Assembly (NCBI GenBank): GCA_002704915.1
Contig: PAIP01000074.1
Coordinates: 1-62,465, forward strand
Source: Parvularcula sp.
GTDB taxonomy: Bacteria; Pseudomonadota; Alphaproteobacteria; Caulobacterales; Parvularculaceae
Direction: 5' to 3'
Length of the DNA stretch: 62,465 bases
Positions 18,110 through 26,928 of the stretch are shown piece after piece. Position 1 is the first letter of the stretch. Each line of letters begins with the position of its first letter. The notes beneath the pieces were generated by a model. That model was not told the origin of the DNA. It saw nothing but the letters and a program-made list of their open reading frames with translations, and did not search any database. The translations under genes were made by a program, and so were the position numbers.

Positions 18110-19036
18110 ATGCCCATCCAGGAAGCCAAATATATCTGGCGCAACGGTAAGATGATCCCCTGGGCCGAGGCGACCGTCCACGTCATGAGCCATGGTCTCC
18201 ACTACGGAACCTCGGTCTTCGAAGGGATGCGCGCCTACAACACGAAGCATAAGGGCGTATGCGTATTCCGGAACCGCGAACATATTGAGCGGCTGTTCTT
18301 TTCAGCGCGCGTCTACCGCATCGACATTACGAAATACTCCGTCGACGAGATCATGCAGGTCTGCAAGGACGTCGTCGCCAAGAACGACCTTGAAAGCGCC
18401 TATATCCGGCCGCTCGCCTGGCTCGGCTATGGCGAGATGGGGCCTGCGTCTTTCGATGCGCCTTCGGAGCTCATGGTCGCGGCGTTCCCCTGGGGCGCTT
18501 ATCTCGGCGATGAGGGTCTGAAAAGCGGCATCGATGTGGCGTTCTCAAGCTGGCGGCGCAACGCGCCGGGCACGACCCCGGCAGGCGTCAAGGCCGGCGG
18601 CAACTACCTGTCTTCGCGTCTCGTCTCGCAGGAGGCGAAGCTCGCCGGCTTCGCCGAAGGCCTCGGCCTCGCCCATGACGGCACGGTGTCCGAAGGCGCG
18701 GGTGAGAACATCTTCATCGTGATGAACGGCAAGATCTACACGCCGACGACGGCCTCTTCGATCCTCTCCGGCATCACCCGCGATACGGTGATCACGCTGG
18801 CCAAGAAAGCGGGCTACGAAGTCATCGAACAGTCGATCCCGCGCGAGATGCTCTACGCGGCGGATGAGGTATTCCTGACGGGCACGGCCGCGGAGATCAC
18901 GCCGGTGCGCTCTATCGACCGGCTTCCGGTCGGCAAAGGCAACCGTCCGGCTACGTCGCAAATCCAGGACATGTTCTTCGGCCTCTTCTCCGGCGAGACC
19001 AAAGACGAGTGGGGCTGGCTCGACCCGGTGGCTTAG
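18110..19036 (+). CDS. ilvE: Branched-chain amino acid aminotransferase
   Basis: A 308-residue fold-type IV PLP enzyme. The PLP lysine is in TPAGVKAGGNYLSS; other motifs are YGTSVFEGMRAY, EGAGENIF and the late FLTGTAAEITPV. It reversibly moves amino groups between 2-oxoglutarate and leucine, isoleucine or valine. It diverges from mazG across 179 bp, which presumably holds its promoter. An Ile-rich mini-ORF exists elsewhere in the window (36773), but it is not next to this gene. Confidence 0.96.
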   Translation: MPIQEAKYIWRNGKMIPWAEATVHVMSHGLHYGTSVFEGMRAYNTKHKGVCVFRNREHIERLFFSARVYRIDITKYSVDEIMQVCKDVVAKNDLESAYIRPLAWLGYGEMGPASFDAPSELMVAAFPWGAYLGDEGLKSGIDVAFSSWRRNAPGTTPAGVKAGGNYLSSRLVSQEAKLAGFAEGLGLAHDGTVSEGAGENIFIVMNGKIYTPTTASSILSGITRDTVITLAKKAGYEVIEQSIPREMLYAADEVFLTGTAAEITPVRSIDRLPVGKGNRPATSQIQDMFFGLFSGETKDEWGWLDPVA

Positions 19037-19147
19037 AATCGAAGTCAAGAAAATTCGTATTTGCCATAAGGACGACGCATCGTTTGCATCGCCCTTTCCA
19101 ATACAGTCATTGAGGCTCGCAGCTCACAACTGATAACTTTAAGGTGC

Positions 19148-19516
19148 CTATCGCCGCACATAAGCCAAGCTTGAAATAGTTGCGTATCGTTCGGGCCAAC
19201 GCGTCATTAATATATGCAAGACCTTTTCCCTATTTTTTCGCTCCATTCGCTTCATCTTCTTCTCAAGTGCGGCGATTGCCTTGTCGCGTGATCGTCCTGC
19301 AGCCGCTTGGGTTACGAGAATTGTCAGCGTCATTATGGTCACCAAGCTGGATGTAACAGGATCATCATTGAACACAGCGACGCCTTTAGCGTCGACCAGA
19401 ACACTGTTACCAAATTCCTTCGCAATTTCAGCGGCAACCGCTGCTGAGACAATTGCAATGTCTTTCCATTGAACAGCCGTTTCTTTCCATCGAAAGATGT
19501 ATTGTGAAAGCGCCAT
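19148..19516 (-). CDS. Small membrane protein of unknown function
   Basis: 122 residues. The ATG at 19516 is preceded by an excellent AGGAGGAGAA. One or two hydrophobic segments (about 22-40 and 57-80) are followed by a strongly basic helix (roughly KKMKRMERKNRE) and a basic C-terminus. I recognise no family. It is divergent from the gene at 19652 across a 135-bp gap holding an inverted repeat. Base composition is lower in GC than the neighbours, which hints at recent acquisition. Confidence 0.65.
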   Translation of the reverse strand: MALSQYIFRWKETAVQWKDIAIVSAAVAAEIAKEFGNSVLVDAKGVAVFNDDPVTSSLVTIMTLTILVTQAAAGRSRDKAIAALEKKMKRMERKNREKVLHILMTRWPERYATISSLAYVRR

Positions 19517-19529
19517 AGTTGTTCTCCTC

Positions 19530-19585
19530 CTAAAAAACCGCGCCGATTCAGCAGGCGCGATGAGTTGACGTGAGGCGTTTTTTAG
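19530..19585. promoter_or_regulatory. Nested inverted repeat between divergent unknown genes
   Basis: CTAAAAAAC (19530-19538) is matched by its exact reverse complement GTTTTTTAG (19577-19585). Just inside the left arm, a hairpin CGCGCC/GGCGCG (19539-19559) is formed. It covers the leader of the minus-strand gene and could be an operator or an attenuator for one or both genes. Confidence 0.45.
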
Positions 19586-19651
19586 CGAAATGTTTGTCGT
19601 CCGGTCGACGCGGAAAAAAGACGTTGACAACGCCAAAATTTGGGGGGTTCG

Positions 19652-20050
19652 ATGCTTCAGGAGATTGCTCAAGCTTTGACGGCGCCCGTAGTCCGTGCAG
19701 CACGGGCGCTTTTTCAGAAAAAAGAAAGTGAGAAATTTGATCGCTATAAAGAGCGTGATCGCTTGGAAACTCTACTTATTTATGGTGATTCCGTTGACGG
19801 AGATAAGTCGTTAGCAGATTTTGGCTTTCGCGAACTGTCAATGTTCTTGTTGTTGGCTCGAGGGGTAGGGCCATCAAACATGGATGGGCATACTTACATT
19901 GATGAGACAGGCTCGGAAAAAAGGCATGTAGACTGCCGGAGACGTCTGAAAGATCTGAGCGAAAAGCTAAAGGCAAGAACACACTATCAACTTTTGGCCA
20001 AAGTCCTGTGGATCGCCTCACGGGACGCCAGAGGCAGGCAAGGCAATTAA
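19652..20050 (+). CDS. Hypothetical protein
   Basis: 132 residues from the ATG at 19652, which has a GGGGGG run as probable ribosome site. The N-terminus has an amphipathic helix (LTAPVVRAARALFQK) followed by charged, mostly helical sequence; no clear membrane segment or catalytic motif is seen. It has lower GC than its surroundings. It is paired head to head with the small membrane protein at 19148, suggesting a two-gene unit of unknown role. Confidence 0.6.
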   Translation: MLQEIAQALTAPVVRAARALFQKKESEKFDRYKERDRLETLLIYGDSVDGDKSLADFGFRELSMFLLLARGVGPSNMDGHTYIDETGSEKRHVDCRRRLKDLSEKLKARTHYQLLAKVLWIASRDARGRQGN

Positions 20051-20146
20051 ACGTCTTGGCGTAACGTAAACTCTTCTGCCCGTTAATTTTTCCGGCGCCT
20101 GTTGGCCGGTATTTTTCTGGATTCCGAAAGAATGTCTTATCTGCGC

Positions 20147-21682
20147 CTATTTCTCCGCCTGCGGACTGAGCCGCAACGCATCCATCATCACATGGAAGAT
20201 GTAGTTCTGCTCAACGACGCCGGAGAAGAGATAAGCGTCCGGGCCTGACGCGTAAATCGTGACGTCCTGTCCGCCATGGGTTTCAGAGCCCGTGGGCACG
20301 AGCGAGGGCTGCTGATAATCGACGCCTGAAACGGTCGCTTCATCGCCGATGGGACGCTCGTCATGGTCGACGCCTTCATGATAGACCGAGCCCGGTCCGT
20401 TGGCGTAGCCGAGCGTCGGATAGGGCTTGCCGTCTTCGGCCATCATCATTTCGCCGGCGTATTTCACCAGCCCCAGAATATTGTTGCCCTTCGCCGGGTA
20501 GCCCGCAAAGGTCAGCGTGTGGCCGTGATCGGCGGTGACGATGATCAGCGTGTCTTGCGGATCCGTCATGTCATAGGCTGCGGCGACAGCCTGCGCATAT
20601 TCCTGCGCGTCCATGAGCGCGCGCGCCGCATTGCCGCCATGATGGGCGTGATCGACGCGGCCCGCTTCAACCATCAGCACAAAGCCTTCGTCATTGCGCG
20701 AGAGGACGTCGATGGCCTTGCGGGTCATTTCTTCAAGGGAGGGTTCGCCGCCTTTATCGCTCTCGCGGTCGGCTTCATATTCGAGATGAGAGCCTTCGAA
20801 CAGGCCGAGCACGCGCGGGTCCGCCGCCGGATCGATGGCGTCGAACTGGGCCTTGTTCCAGACAAAGGCGTGCTTGTCCGATTTCGCGACCCATTCGGCG
20901 GTGAGGTTGCGGCCGTCCTTGCGCCATCCCTTGCGGTCTTCGTCTTCCGGGTCGTTTGCTTCCGCGGGCAGGAAATTGCCGCGTCCTCCGCCCATGGCGA
21001 AGTCGACGCCGTCGCCATAGGGAAAGTCGATCAACTGGCTGGCGATGTCGCGGCAGCCCGCTTCATAGGCGCCTTCGGGGAGCGCGGCGTCGCTTTCCCA
21101 GTCGCGGTCGGGAACATGGGCGTAGGTCGCGGCCGGCGTCGCATGGGTGAGGCGCGCCGTTGAAATGACGCCGGTGGCAAGCCCCGCCTGTTCGGCGATC
21201 TCGATGAAGGTCGGCGCATGGACGGCGAGGCTCGCCTCGCAGTCGCCGCGCGGCGATTCCTTTTTGACGGAAATCATGCCGCTGCGGGTTTTGTAACCGG
21301 TGGTCATGGCGGTCATGGTGCCCGCCGAGTCCGGAACCTGCGTATCCGTGGTGTAGGTCTTCGACATGGCGAGATGCGGGAAACGTTCGAAGGAGAGGAG
21401 GTTTTCCTCGCCTTCTTCCCCGCGCGACTGGCCGTCATAAATGCGCGCCGCCGCGACAGTGGTGGGGTCCATGCCGTCGGCGACAAAGAGAATGACGTTT
21501 TTGGCTTTTGACGTGTTGTGCGTGACGCCCTTGCGCTGGGCAAGGGTTGCTTGCGCGCCGTCGAACCAGGCGTCGCCCGTCTGCGTGACGGCTCGCGCCG
21601 GCCCGGCGTCAAGAGATGCGGACGCACAAGCGGCGAGGCCGGCGCTCATCAGCAACAGGGCGGAGAGTGTTTTCATGGTCAT
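20147..21682 (-). CDS. Alkaline phosphatase, lipoprotein form
   Basis: 511 residues with a signal peptide and lipobox-like LAAC. The family metal and active-site motifs are present: VADGMD (metal), the nucleophile Ser in VPDSAGTMTAM, EAGRVDHAHHGG and TADHGHT (metal His/Asp) and a late ETHGGQDV. It hydrolyses phosphomonoesters outside the inner membrane to release phosphate. A PhoB box would be expected for phosphate control; I did not find a convincing one in the 61-bp gap upstream. Confidence 0.94.
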   Translation of the reverse strand: MTMKTLSALLLMSAGLAACASASLDAGPARAVTQTGDAWFDGAQATLAQRKGVTHNTSKAKNVILFVADGMDPTTVAAARIYDGQSRGEEGEENLLSFERFPHLAMSKTYTTDTQVPDSAGTMTAMTTGYKTRSGMISVKKESPRGDCEASLAVHAPTFIEIAEQAGLATGVISTARLTHATPAATYAHVPDRDWESDAALPEGAYEAGCRDIASQLIDFPYGDGVDFAMGGGRGNFLPAEANDPEDEDRKGWRKDGRNLTAEWVAKSDKHAFVWNKAQFDAIDPAADPRVLGLFEGSHLEYEADRESDKGGEPSLEEMTRKAIDVLSRNDEGFVLMVEAGRVDHAHHGGNAARALMDAQEYAQAVAAAYDMTDPQDTLIIVTADHGHTLTFAGYPAKGNNILGLVKYAGEMMMAEDGKPYPTLGYANGPGSVYHEGVDHDERPIGDEATVSGVDYQQPSLVPTGSETHGGQDVTIYASGPDAYLFSGVVEQNYIFHVMMDALRLSPQAEK

Positions 21683-21743
21683 GCGTCTTTACCTTTCGCT
21701 CGTCGCATCTTCATGCATGGCGCGTGCGACAGAAATATAACAA

Positions 21744-23468
21744 TCAGCAACCGCCATCCGGGGAACAGGCGGCGCCGCCCGGCACGCGGGAATCGCTCGC
21801 GCCGTAGATCCAGCCTTCTTTTAAGAGCAGGCTATGCGGCGTCGCATGCCAGTCAAAGGGCTCCAGTTCGTGGCCCTTTTGTTCCAGCAGCCGGATCGTA
21901 TCCGCGCTGAGCCCCGGCTCGTAATAAAGCCGGTCGGGCAGCCATTGGTGATGAATACGCGGGTGATCCGTCGCGTCGGCGATGTTCATGCCGCGATCGA
22001 TGACATTGATAAGAACTTGCAGCACAGCAGTGATGATGCGCGAGCCCCCTTGGGCGCCGACCGCCATGTAAGGCTCGCCGTCCTTGAAAACCAGCGTTGG
22101 CGTCATGGAGGAAAGCGGGCGTTTGAGCGGCGCAATCGCGTTCTTTTCATCGCCCACAAGGCCGTAATAATTAGGAACGCCGGGCGCGGCGGAAAAATCG
22201 TCCATCTCGTTGTTCATGAGAACGCCCGTGCCGGGAATGACCACGCCCGATCCGAAACTTGCATTCAGCGTATAGGTGTTCGCGACCATGTTGCCGTCTT
22301 TGTCCATGACGGAATAATGCGTCGTATGCCGGCCCTCGAACGGAAAGGGGTCGCCGGCGCCGATTTCTGAAGAGTCCATCGCCGCGTTTGCATCGATGTT
22401 TTCGACAAGCGCCTGTGCGTATTCCTTCGATGTCAGGCCCGCGACTGGCACGTCGGTGAAATCCGGGTCGCCGAGATGCGTGGCGCGGTCCGCATAAGCA
22501 AGACGCATCACTTCAGCGAGGAAGTGCAGATCGTCCGCGCTGTCGCTCTGGCCGAGATGCGCCTCGCGCGTATCCAGCATGTTCAGCATCTGGATGAGAT
22601 GAACCCCGCCGGAGCTCGGCGGCGGCATGGAGACGATCTCATAGCCGCGGAATGTTCCGCGCAGGGGCTCGCGCTCGACCACTTTATAGTTTTCCAGATC
22701 GGCGAGGGTGATGAGCCCGCCTTTCGCTTCCATTTCCGCTGCAATCGCCTCGGCCGCGGGGCCGCGGTAAAAGCCGTCCGCGCCCTCTTTCGCAATGCGC
22801 TTCAGTGTGCGGGCGAGATCTTTGCGTTTCATCACCTCGCCGGGAAGATAGCCGGCGCCATCCGGTTTGAAGAATTCAGCGCGCGCCGCCTCGTTGCGGG
22901 AAAGCCGCTCGCGAAAGGCCTCGACAATGGCGATGTTGAAATAGGGGAGCGCATAGCCTTTTTCCGCAAGACGGATGGCGGGCGCCATGACCTCTTTGCG
23001 CGACATGGTTCCGTACTGGTCGAGCGCGTGCAGAAGCCCTGCCACTGTGCCGGGCGTGCCCGCGCCTTTCAGCGTTTTCAGGATCGCATCGGAATCGACC
23101 TCGCCTGTTTCATCGAGATACATGTCGCGTGATGCGGCGGCGGGCGCGGTTTCGCGATAATCGATGGCGATGGTTTTGTTCTCGTCCTTGAGATGAACCA
23201 GCATGAAGCCACCCCCGCCGAGATTGCCGGCGGCGGGATAAGTGACGGCGAGCGCAAAGCCGGTCGCCACAGCGGCGTCGACGGCGTTGCCGCCTTTGGC
23301 GAGAATGTCGGCGCCGATTTGGGCCGCGAGTTTTTCTTCCGCCGAGACCATGCCTTTGCGGCCCGCATTAGGGTGATGCATGGCGTCGGGCAAAGGCGGC
23401 GTTTGCGCAAATGCAGCGGTGCAGAGGAGGAGGATCGCCCCGAAAAGGGCGATGAGGCGATGAAACAT
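21744..23468 (-). CDS. ggt: Gamma-glutamyltransferase
   Basis: 574 residues with a Sec signal peptide ending at AAFA. The Ntn-hydrolase cleavage site is RHTTHYSVMDKDGNMV, with the catalytic threonine starting the small subunit. The glutamate-binding PLSSMTPT and a late GSRII are also present. In the periplasm it cleaves glutathione and other gamma-glutamyl compounds. It diverges from the acylase at 23584, with 115 bp between the starts, and lies upstream of the alkaline phosphatase on the same strand. Confidence 0.95.
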   Translation of the reverse strand: MFHRLIALFGAILLLCTAAFAQTPPLPDAMHHPNAGRKGMVSAEEKLAAQIGADILAKGGNAVDAAVATGFALAVTYPAAGNLGGGGFMLVHLKDENKTIAIDYRETAPAAASRDMYLDETGEVDSDAILKTLKGAGTPGTVAGLLHALDQYGTMSRKEVMAPAIRLAEKGYALPYFNIAIVEAFRERLSRNEAARAEFFKPDGAGYLPGEVMKRKDLARTLKRIAKEGADGFYRGPAAEAIAAEMEAKGGLITLADLENYKVVEREPLRGTFRGYEIVSMPPPSSGGVHLIQMLNMLDTREAHLGQSDSADDLHFLAEVMRLAYADRATHLGDPDFTDVPVAGLTSKEYAQALVENIDANAAMDSSEIGAGDPFPFEGRHTTHYSVMDKDGNMVANTYTLNASFGSGVVIPGTGVLMNNEMDDFSAAPGVPNYYGLVGDEKNAIAPLKRPLSSMTPTLVFKDGEPYMAVGAQGGSRIITAVLQVLINVIDRGMNIADATDHPRIHHQWLPDRLYYEPGLSADTIRLLEQKGHELEPFDWHATPHSLLLKEGWIYGASDSRVPGGAACSPDGGC

Positions 23469-23583
23469 GTTTTATCCGGCGTCAGCGTCGTCGAGACTGT
23501 TTTATAGGCTGGTTCCGGCGCGGAAAACCATGGCAATATCGACGCGCCGCAAATCAGACAAAAACCCGGGAGAACGGCGCATC

Positions 23584-25728
23584 ATGTTGAAGATACTGCG
23601 TTTTGGCGCGCTGGCGCTGCTTGTCCTCCTGGCGGGCGCCGCGCTCTATCTGAAAACGCCGGGCCCGGCGCCGTTCGACCGGGAGGAAGCGCTGGCGGAG
23701 GCCCGCGCCTATGAGGCGCGCATAACCCGCGACGCCTGGGGCGTCCCGCATATTTACGGGGCCCGCGACGCCGATGTCGCTTTTGGGCTCGCCTACGCCC
23801 ATGCCGAAGACGACTGGGAGACGATTGAGGAGGTGATCCTCTTCTCCCGCGGCGTGCTGGCGCAACGGGATGGCGAGAACGCCGCCGTCACCGATTATCT
23901 GATCCGCGCCATGGGATCGGCGGAGGCCATCGCGGAGAAATATGAAACAGATCTCGCGCCGGAAACGCGCGCCCTGGCGGAAGCGTATGCGGCCGGGCTC
24001 AATTTCTATTGCGCCGAGGAGGCGGGCCGGTGCGCTCGCGATGCGCTGCCGGCGACGGCGCAGGATGTGGTCGCCGGTTTCGCCTCGCGCCAGCCTTTCT
24101 TTTACGGGCTGGACGATCAGTTGAAAGCGATCTTTCAAGGCGACGTCGAAATTGAAAAGCGCGCCGGAACCGCGCGCGAAGCCTTTCTGAAGGTCCCGAA
24201 GGAGTTCGAGCTCGGCTCCAACGCGGTTGCGGTCGCGCCGGTGCGCTCCGCCGACGGACATACGCGGCTCATGGTCAATTCCCACCAGCCCTATGAAGGC
24301 CCTGTCGCCTGGTATGAAGCGCGCGTCAAATCCGATGAGGGCTGGGACATGATCGGCGGGATTTTTCCGGGCGCGCCCTTGATCCTGCATGGCGCGGGGC
24401 CGGATCTCGGCTGGGCTTTTACAGTCAACAAGCCCGATCTCGTGGACGTCTATGCGCTGGAGGTCGATAACGCCAAAAAGCCGGAGAAATACCGTTTCGA
24501 CGGCGGTTGGCGCGATTTCGAGGTGCGAGAAATCAAATTCCGCGTCCATCTGTTCGGGCCGTTCAGCCTGCCGGTGACGCGCCGGGCGCTTTATTCCGTT
24601 CACGGACCGGTTTTCGAGACGGAGAAGGGCGTTTTCGCGGTGTCTTATGCGGGACGGGACGACATCCGCGCGATCGAGCAATATTACCGCATGAACAAGG
24701 CGGAGGATTATGCCGAATGGCGCGCGGCCATGGAGATGCTGGCGCTGCCGAGCCTCAATGCGGTCTATGCCGACGGCGACGGCGTCATCGCCTATTACTA
24801 TAACGCGGCGATCCCGGTGCGCGCGGCGGGCCCCGACTGGTCCAGGGCGCAGGACGGGGCCGATCCGGGCCTTCTCTGGCAGGGGACGCGCAGCCTGAAC
24901 GACGCGCCGCAAGTGGTGATGCCGCGTTCCGGTTATGTGGTGAACGCCAATCACACGCCGTTTCAGTCCTCGGGGCCGGGGGATAATCCCGATACGGAGG
25001 ACTTTCCGGATCATTATGGCGTCGATACGCGCACGACCAATCGCGGCATTCGCATTCAGGCGCTCTATGGCGGCGATGCATCCATCACCGGGGAGGAGTT
25101 CGTCGCCTACAAAATGGATCATCTCTATGCGCCGGATTCGCGCGTCATGGAACTCGTCAAAGAGCTCGCGCGAACGCCAGCAGAAGATTTACAGGAGGAG
25201 GCCGCGCTGCTTGCTGCGTGGAACGGCGCGGTGACGACAGACAACCGATCTGCCCCGCTTGCGATCCTGACCGCGCAGGCCGCGCGCGGCTATCTTCTGA
25301 ACGATGAAGGCGCGGAGACCCCGGATTATCAGGCGGCGCTTCGGGAAGTCTCGGCCGAGCTCAAAGAAAAATTCGGCCGCATCGATCCCACATGGGGGGA
25401 GGCGGTGCGCCTGAAACGGGGCGATGTATCACTGCCCCTCGATGGCGGGCCGGATACGCTGCGCGCGGTCTATCCGCAGGAAGACGGCGAGGGGCCGCTA
25501 AAATCCGTCGGCGGCGACACCTATATTCTCTATGCGGACTGGTCGGGCGCGGGCGATGTTGAAATCAGAACCATCCACCAGTTCGGCGCCGCAACCTCGC
25601 GCCCGGCCTCGCCGCATTTTAACGACCAGGCGCCGGTTTTCGCCGCGGAGGAATGGAAATCCCCGCCTATGGATTTGCAGACGCTCCTCGCCGAAGCGAC
25701 GCAGGATTACACGGTAGGCGGGGAATAG
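23584..25728 (+). CDS. Penicillin acylase family hydrolase (amide/AHL acylase type)
   Basis: 714 residues from the ATG at 23584; the first 22 form a signal anchor. The Ntn-hydrolase family signs are WGVPHIYG near the start, the nucleophile Ser (about residue 212) in FELGSNAVAVAP where autoproteolysis frees the beta chain, NSHQPYEGP, GWAFTVNKPDLVDVY and a late VNANHTPF. Relatives include penicillin G acylase, cephalosporin acylase and acyl-homoserine-lactone acylases. Substrate cannot be read from the sequence. The longer frame back to 23467 overlaps the ggt start and is unlikely to be used. Confidence 0.93.
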   Translation: MLKILRFGALALLVLLAGAALYLKTPGPAPFDREEALAEARAYEARITRDAWGVPHIYGARDADVAFGLAYAHAEDDWETIEEVILFSRGVLAQRDGENAAVTDYLIRAMGSAEAIAEKYETDLAPETRALAEAYAAGLNFYCAEEAGRCARDALPATAQDVVAGFASRQPFFYGLDDQLKAIFQGDVEIEKRAGTAREAFLKVPKEFELGSNAVAVAPVRSADGHTRLMVNSHQPYEGPVAWYEARVKSDEGWDMIGGIFPGAPLILHGAGPDLGWAFTVNKPDLVDVYALEVDNAKKPEKYRFDGGWRDFEVREIKFRVHLFGPFSLPVTRRALYSVHGPVFETEKGVFAVSYAGRDDIRAIEQYYRMNKAEDYAEWRAAMEMLALPSLNAVYADGDGVIAYYYNAAIPVRAAGPDWSRAQDGADPGLLWQGTRSLNDAPQVVMPRSGYVVNANHTPFQSSGPGDNPDTEDFPDHYGVDTRTTNRGIRIQALYGGDASITGEEFVAYKMDHLYAPDSRVMELVKELARTPAEDLQEEAALLAAWNGAVTTDNRSAPLAILTAQAARGYLLNDEGAETPDYQAALREVSAELKEKFGRIDPTWGEAVRLKRGDVSLPLDGGPDTLRAVYPQEDGEGPLKSVGGDTYILYADWSGAGDVEIRTIHQFGAATSRPASPHFNDQAPVFAAEEWKSPPMDLQTLLAEATQDYTVGGE

Positions 25729-25791
25729 CACGGTTTCGATGGCGGGCCGGGGGTGTTATATGGTAGCCAGACAGGTCACCCTTAGAGGCTT

Positions 25792-26337
25792 ATGACATCC
25801 TCCCTGCTTACGGAATTGCGCGGCGACTGTGCGCAATGCGCCGCCCTTTGCTGTCTGGCGCCGGCTTTTGACAAATCGCCATGTTTCGGTTTCGACAAGC
25901 CTGCGGCGACGCCATGTCCGAACCTTGCGGCTTGCGGCGCCTGCCGCATTCATGAGAGCCGGGCGCAATCGGGCTTTGGCGGCTGCGTCAGTTACGATTG
26001 CTTCGGCGCGGGGCAGCGCGTCACGCAAGAAGTGTTCGGCGGACGAAAATGGTTGTCGGAACCGGACCTCAAAGTCCCGATGACGCGCGCCTTTATGGCG
26101 ATGCGGCGCCTTCATGAAATGCTGGCGCTCTTGAAAACGGCTGAAGGCTTGCCGCTCCATGTGACGGAAAGGCGCGCGCTGGCGGCCTTATCCGCTGCGT
26201 TGGAGCCTGCGAATGGATGGACTGAAGATAGGCTGAACAATGCGCCGCTGGACGAGATGGAACGGCAAGTTCAGGCGTTTCTTCAGTCCTTGAAGCGTCA
26301 CGTCGTCAGGAACAAGAGCGCGAAGATCAGTCCGTGA
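25792..26337 (+). CDS. Cysteine-rich protein (N-terminal domain of pentapeptide-type proteins)
   Basis: 181 residues. The first 75 hold about eleven cysteines in a CxxCxxxCC ... CxGF ... CPN ... CGACRIH ... GGCVSYDCFGAG pattern, which could bind zinc or an iron-sulfur centre. I know this block as the N-terminal part of some pentapeptide-repeat proteins, but no such repeats follow here; the rest is a helical region (about 95-180). The coding end overlaps the end of the convergent gene at 26327 by 11 bp. Function unknown. Confidence 0.7.
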   Translation: MTSSLLTELRGDCAQCAALCCLAPAFDKSPCFGFDKPAATPCPNLAACGACRIHESRAQSGFGGCVSYDCFGAGQRVTQEVFGGRKWLSEPDLKVPMTRAFMAMRRLHEMLALLKTAEGLPLHVTERRALAALSAALEPANGWTEDRLNNAPLDEMERQVQAFLQSLKRHVVRNKSAKISP

Positions 26338-26815
26338 AACTCTCCGCATTGCCGGCGTAGTCGTAAAGATCGAGATGCTTCACAACCTTGCCGTCTTTGA
26401 CGGTGATCGCCGTCACAATCGGCGCGGCGCCGGAAAAGGTTTGGTCATCATTCGTGACAAGATTGTATGTGAGTTCGGCGACAAAGACGACGACGCCATT
26501 GCTTTCATAACGGCGTTCGATGTCGTAGTCGACGCTGAAGGATTTATATTGCGCGGCGTAATCGCCAAGCCCTTTCAGGACCGCGTCCTTTCCGTCGAAC
26601 ATGAAGGCGCCGCCATCGGCGTTTTGTTCTGTTGAGGTTGGATCGGCGAAGACCATGTCGTCCGCCATGAACGGGGCCATTATCTCGACATCGAATGTCG
26701 AATAAGCAGCGAGATAGTCTTCGGCGACGGAAATAGCGTCAGCCGAGTTCATTTCCCCGGCATGAGCCTGGGCGATGAATAGAAAGCCGGCGCAGGCGAT
26801 GATGAATTTTTTCAT
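26327..26815 (-). CDS. Exported NTF2/SnoaL-like protein
   Basis: 162 residues with a signal peptide ending at AQAHA. The mature part resembles the NTF2-like/SnoaL cone: AEDYLAAYSTFDVEIMAPFMADDMVFADP, then a conserved hydrophobic strand pattern ending DGKVVKHLDLYDY. Such proteins can be enzymes (isomerases, dehydratases) or binding proteins, and no catalytic set can be assigned here. The stop lies next to that of the cysteine-rich protein. It has its own upstream gap of about 110 bp. Confidence 0.85.
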   Translation of the reverse strand: MKKFIIACAGFLFIAQAHAGEMNSADAISVAEDYLAAYSTFDVEIMAPFMADDMVFADPTSTEQNADGGAFMFDGKDAVLKGLGDYAAQYKSFSVDYDIERRYESNGVVVFVAELTYNLVTNDDQTFSGAAPIVTAITVKDGKVVKHLDLYDYAGNAESFTD

Positions 26816-26928
26816 GGGAGACCCCTCTTGTTGTTGTCTGCAAGACTAAACCAACAAGCGGGCGCCTCCGCCTAATCACAAAATCGTAAATGCGGCGAAC
26901 GGTTCTGCAGCCACGGTGAAAGGATCGT

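Noticed and set aside
20091-20117. Weak hairpin followed by TATTTTT after the gene at 19652
   Set aside because: The stem is only five to six pairs (CCGGC/GGCCGG) with an offset; too weak to call as a terminator.
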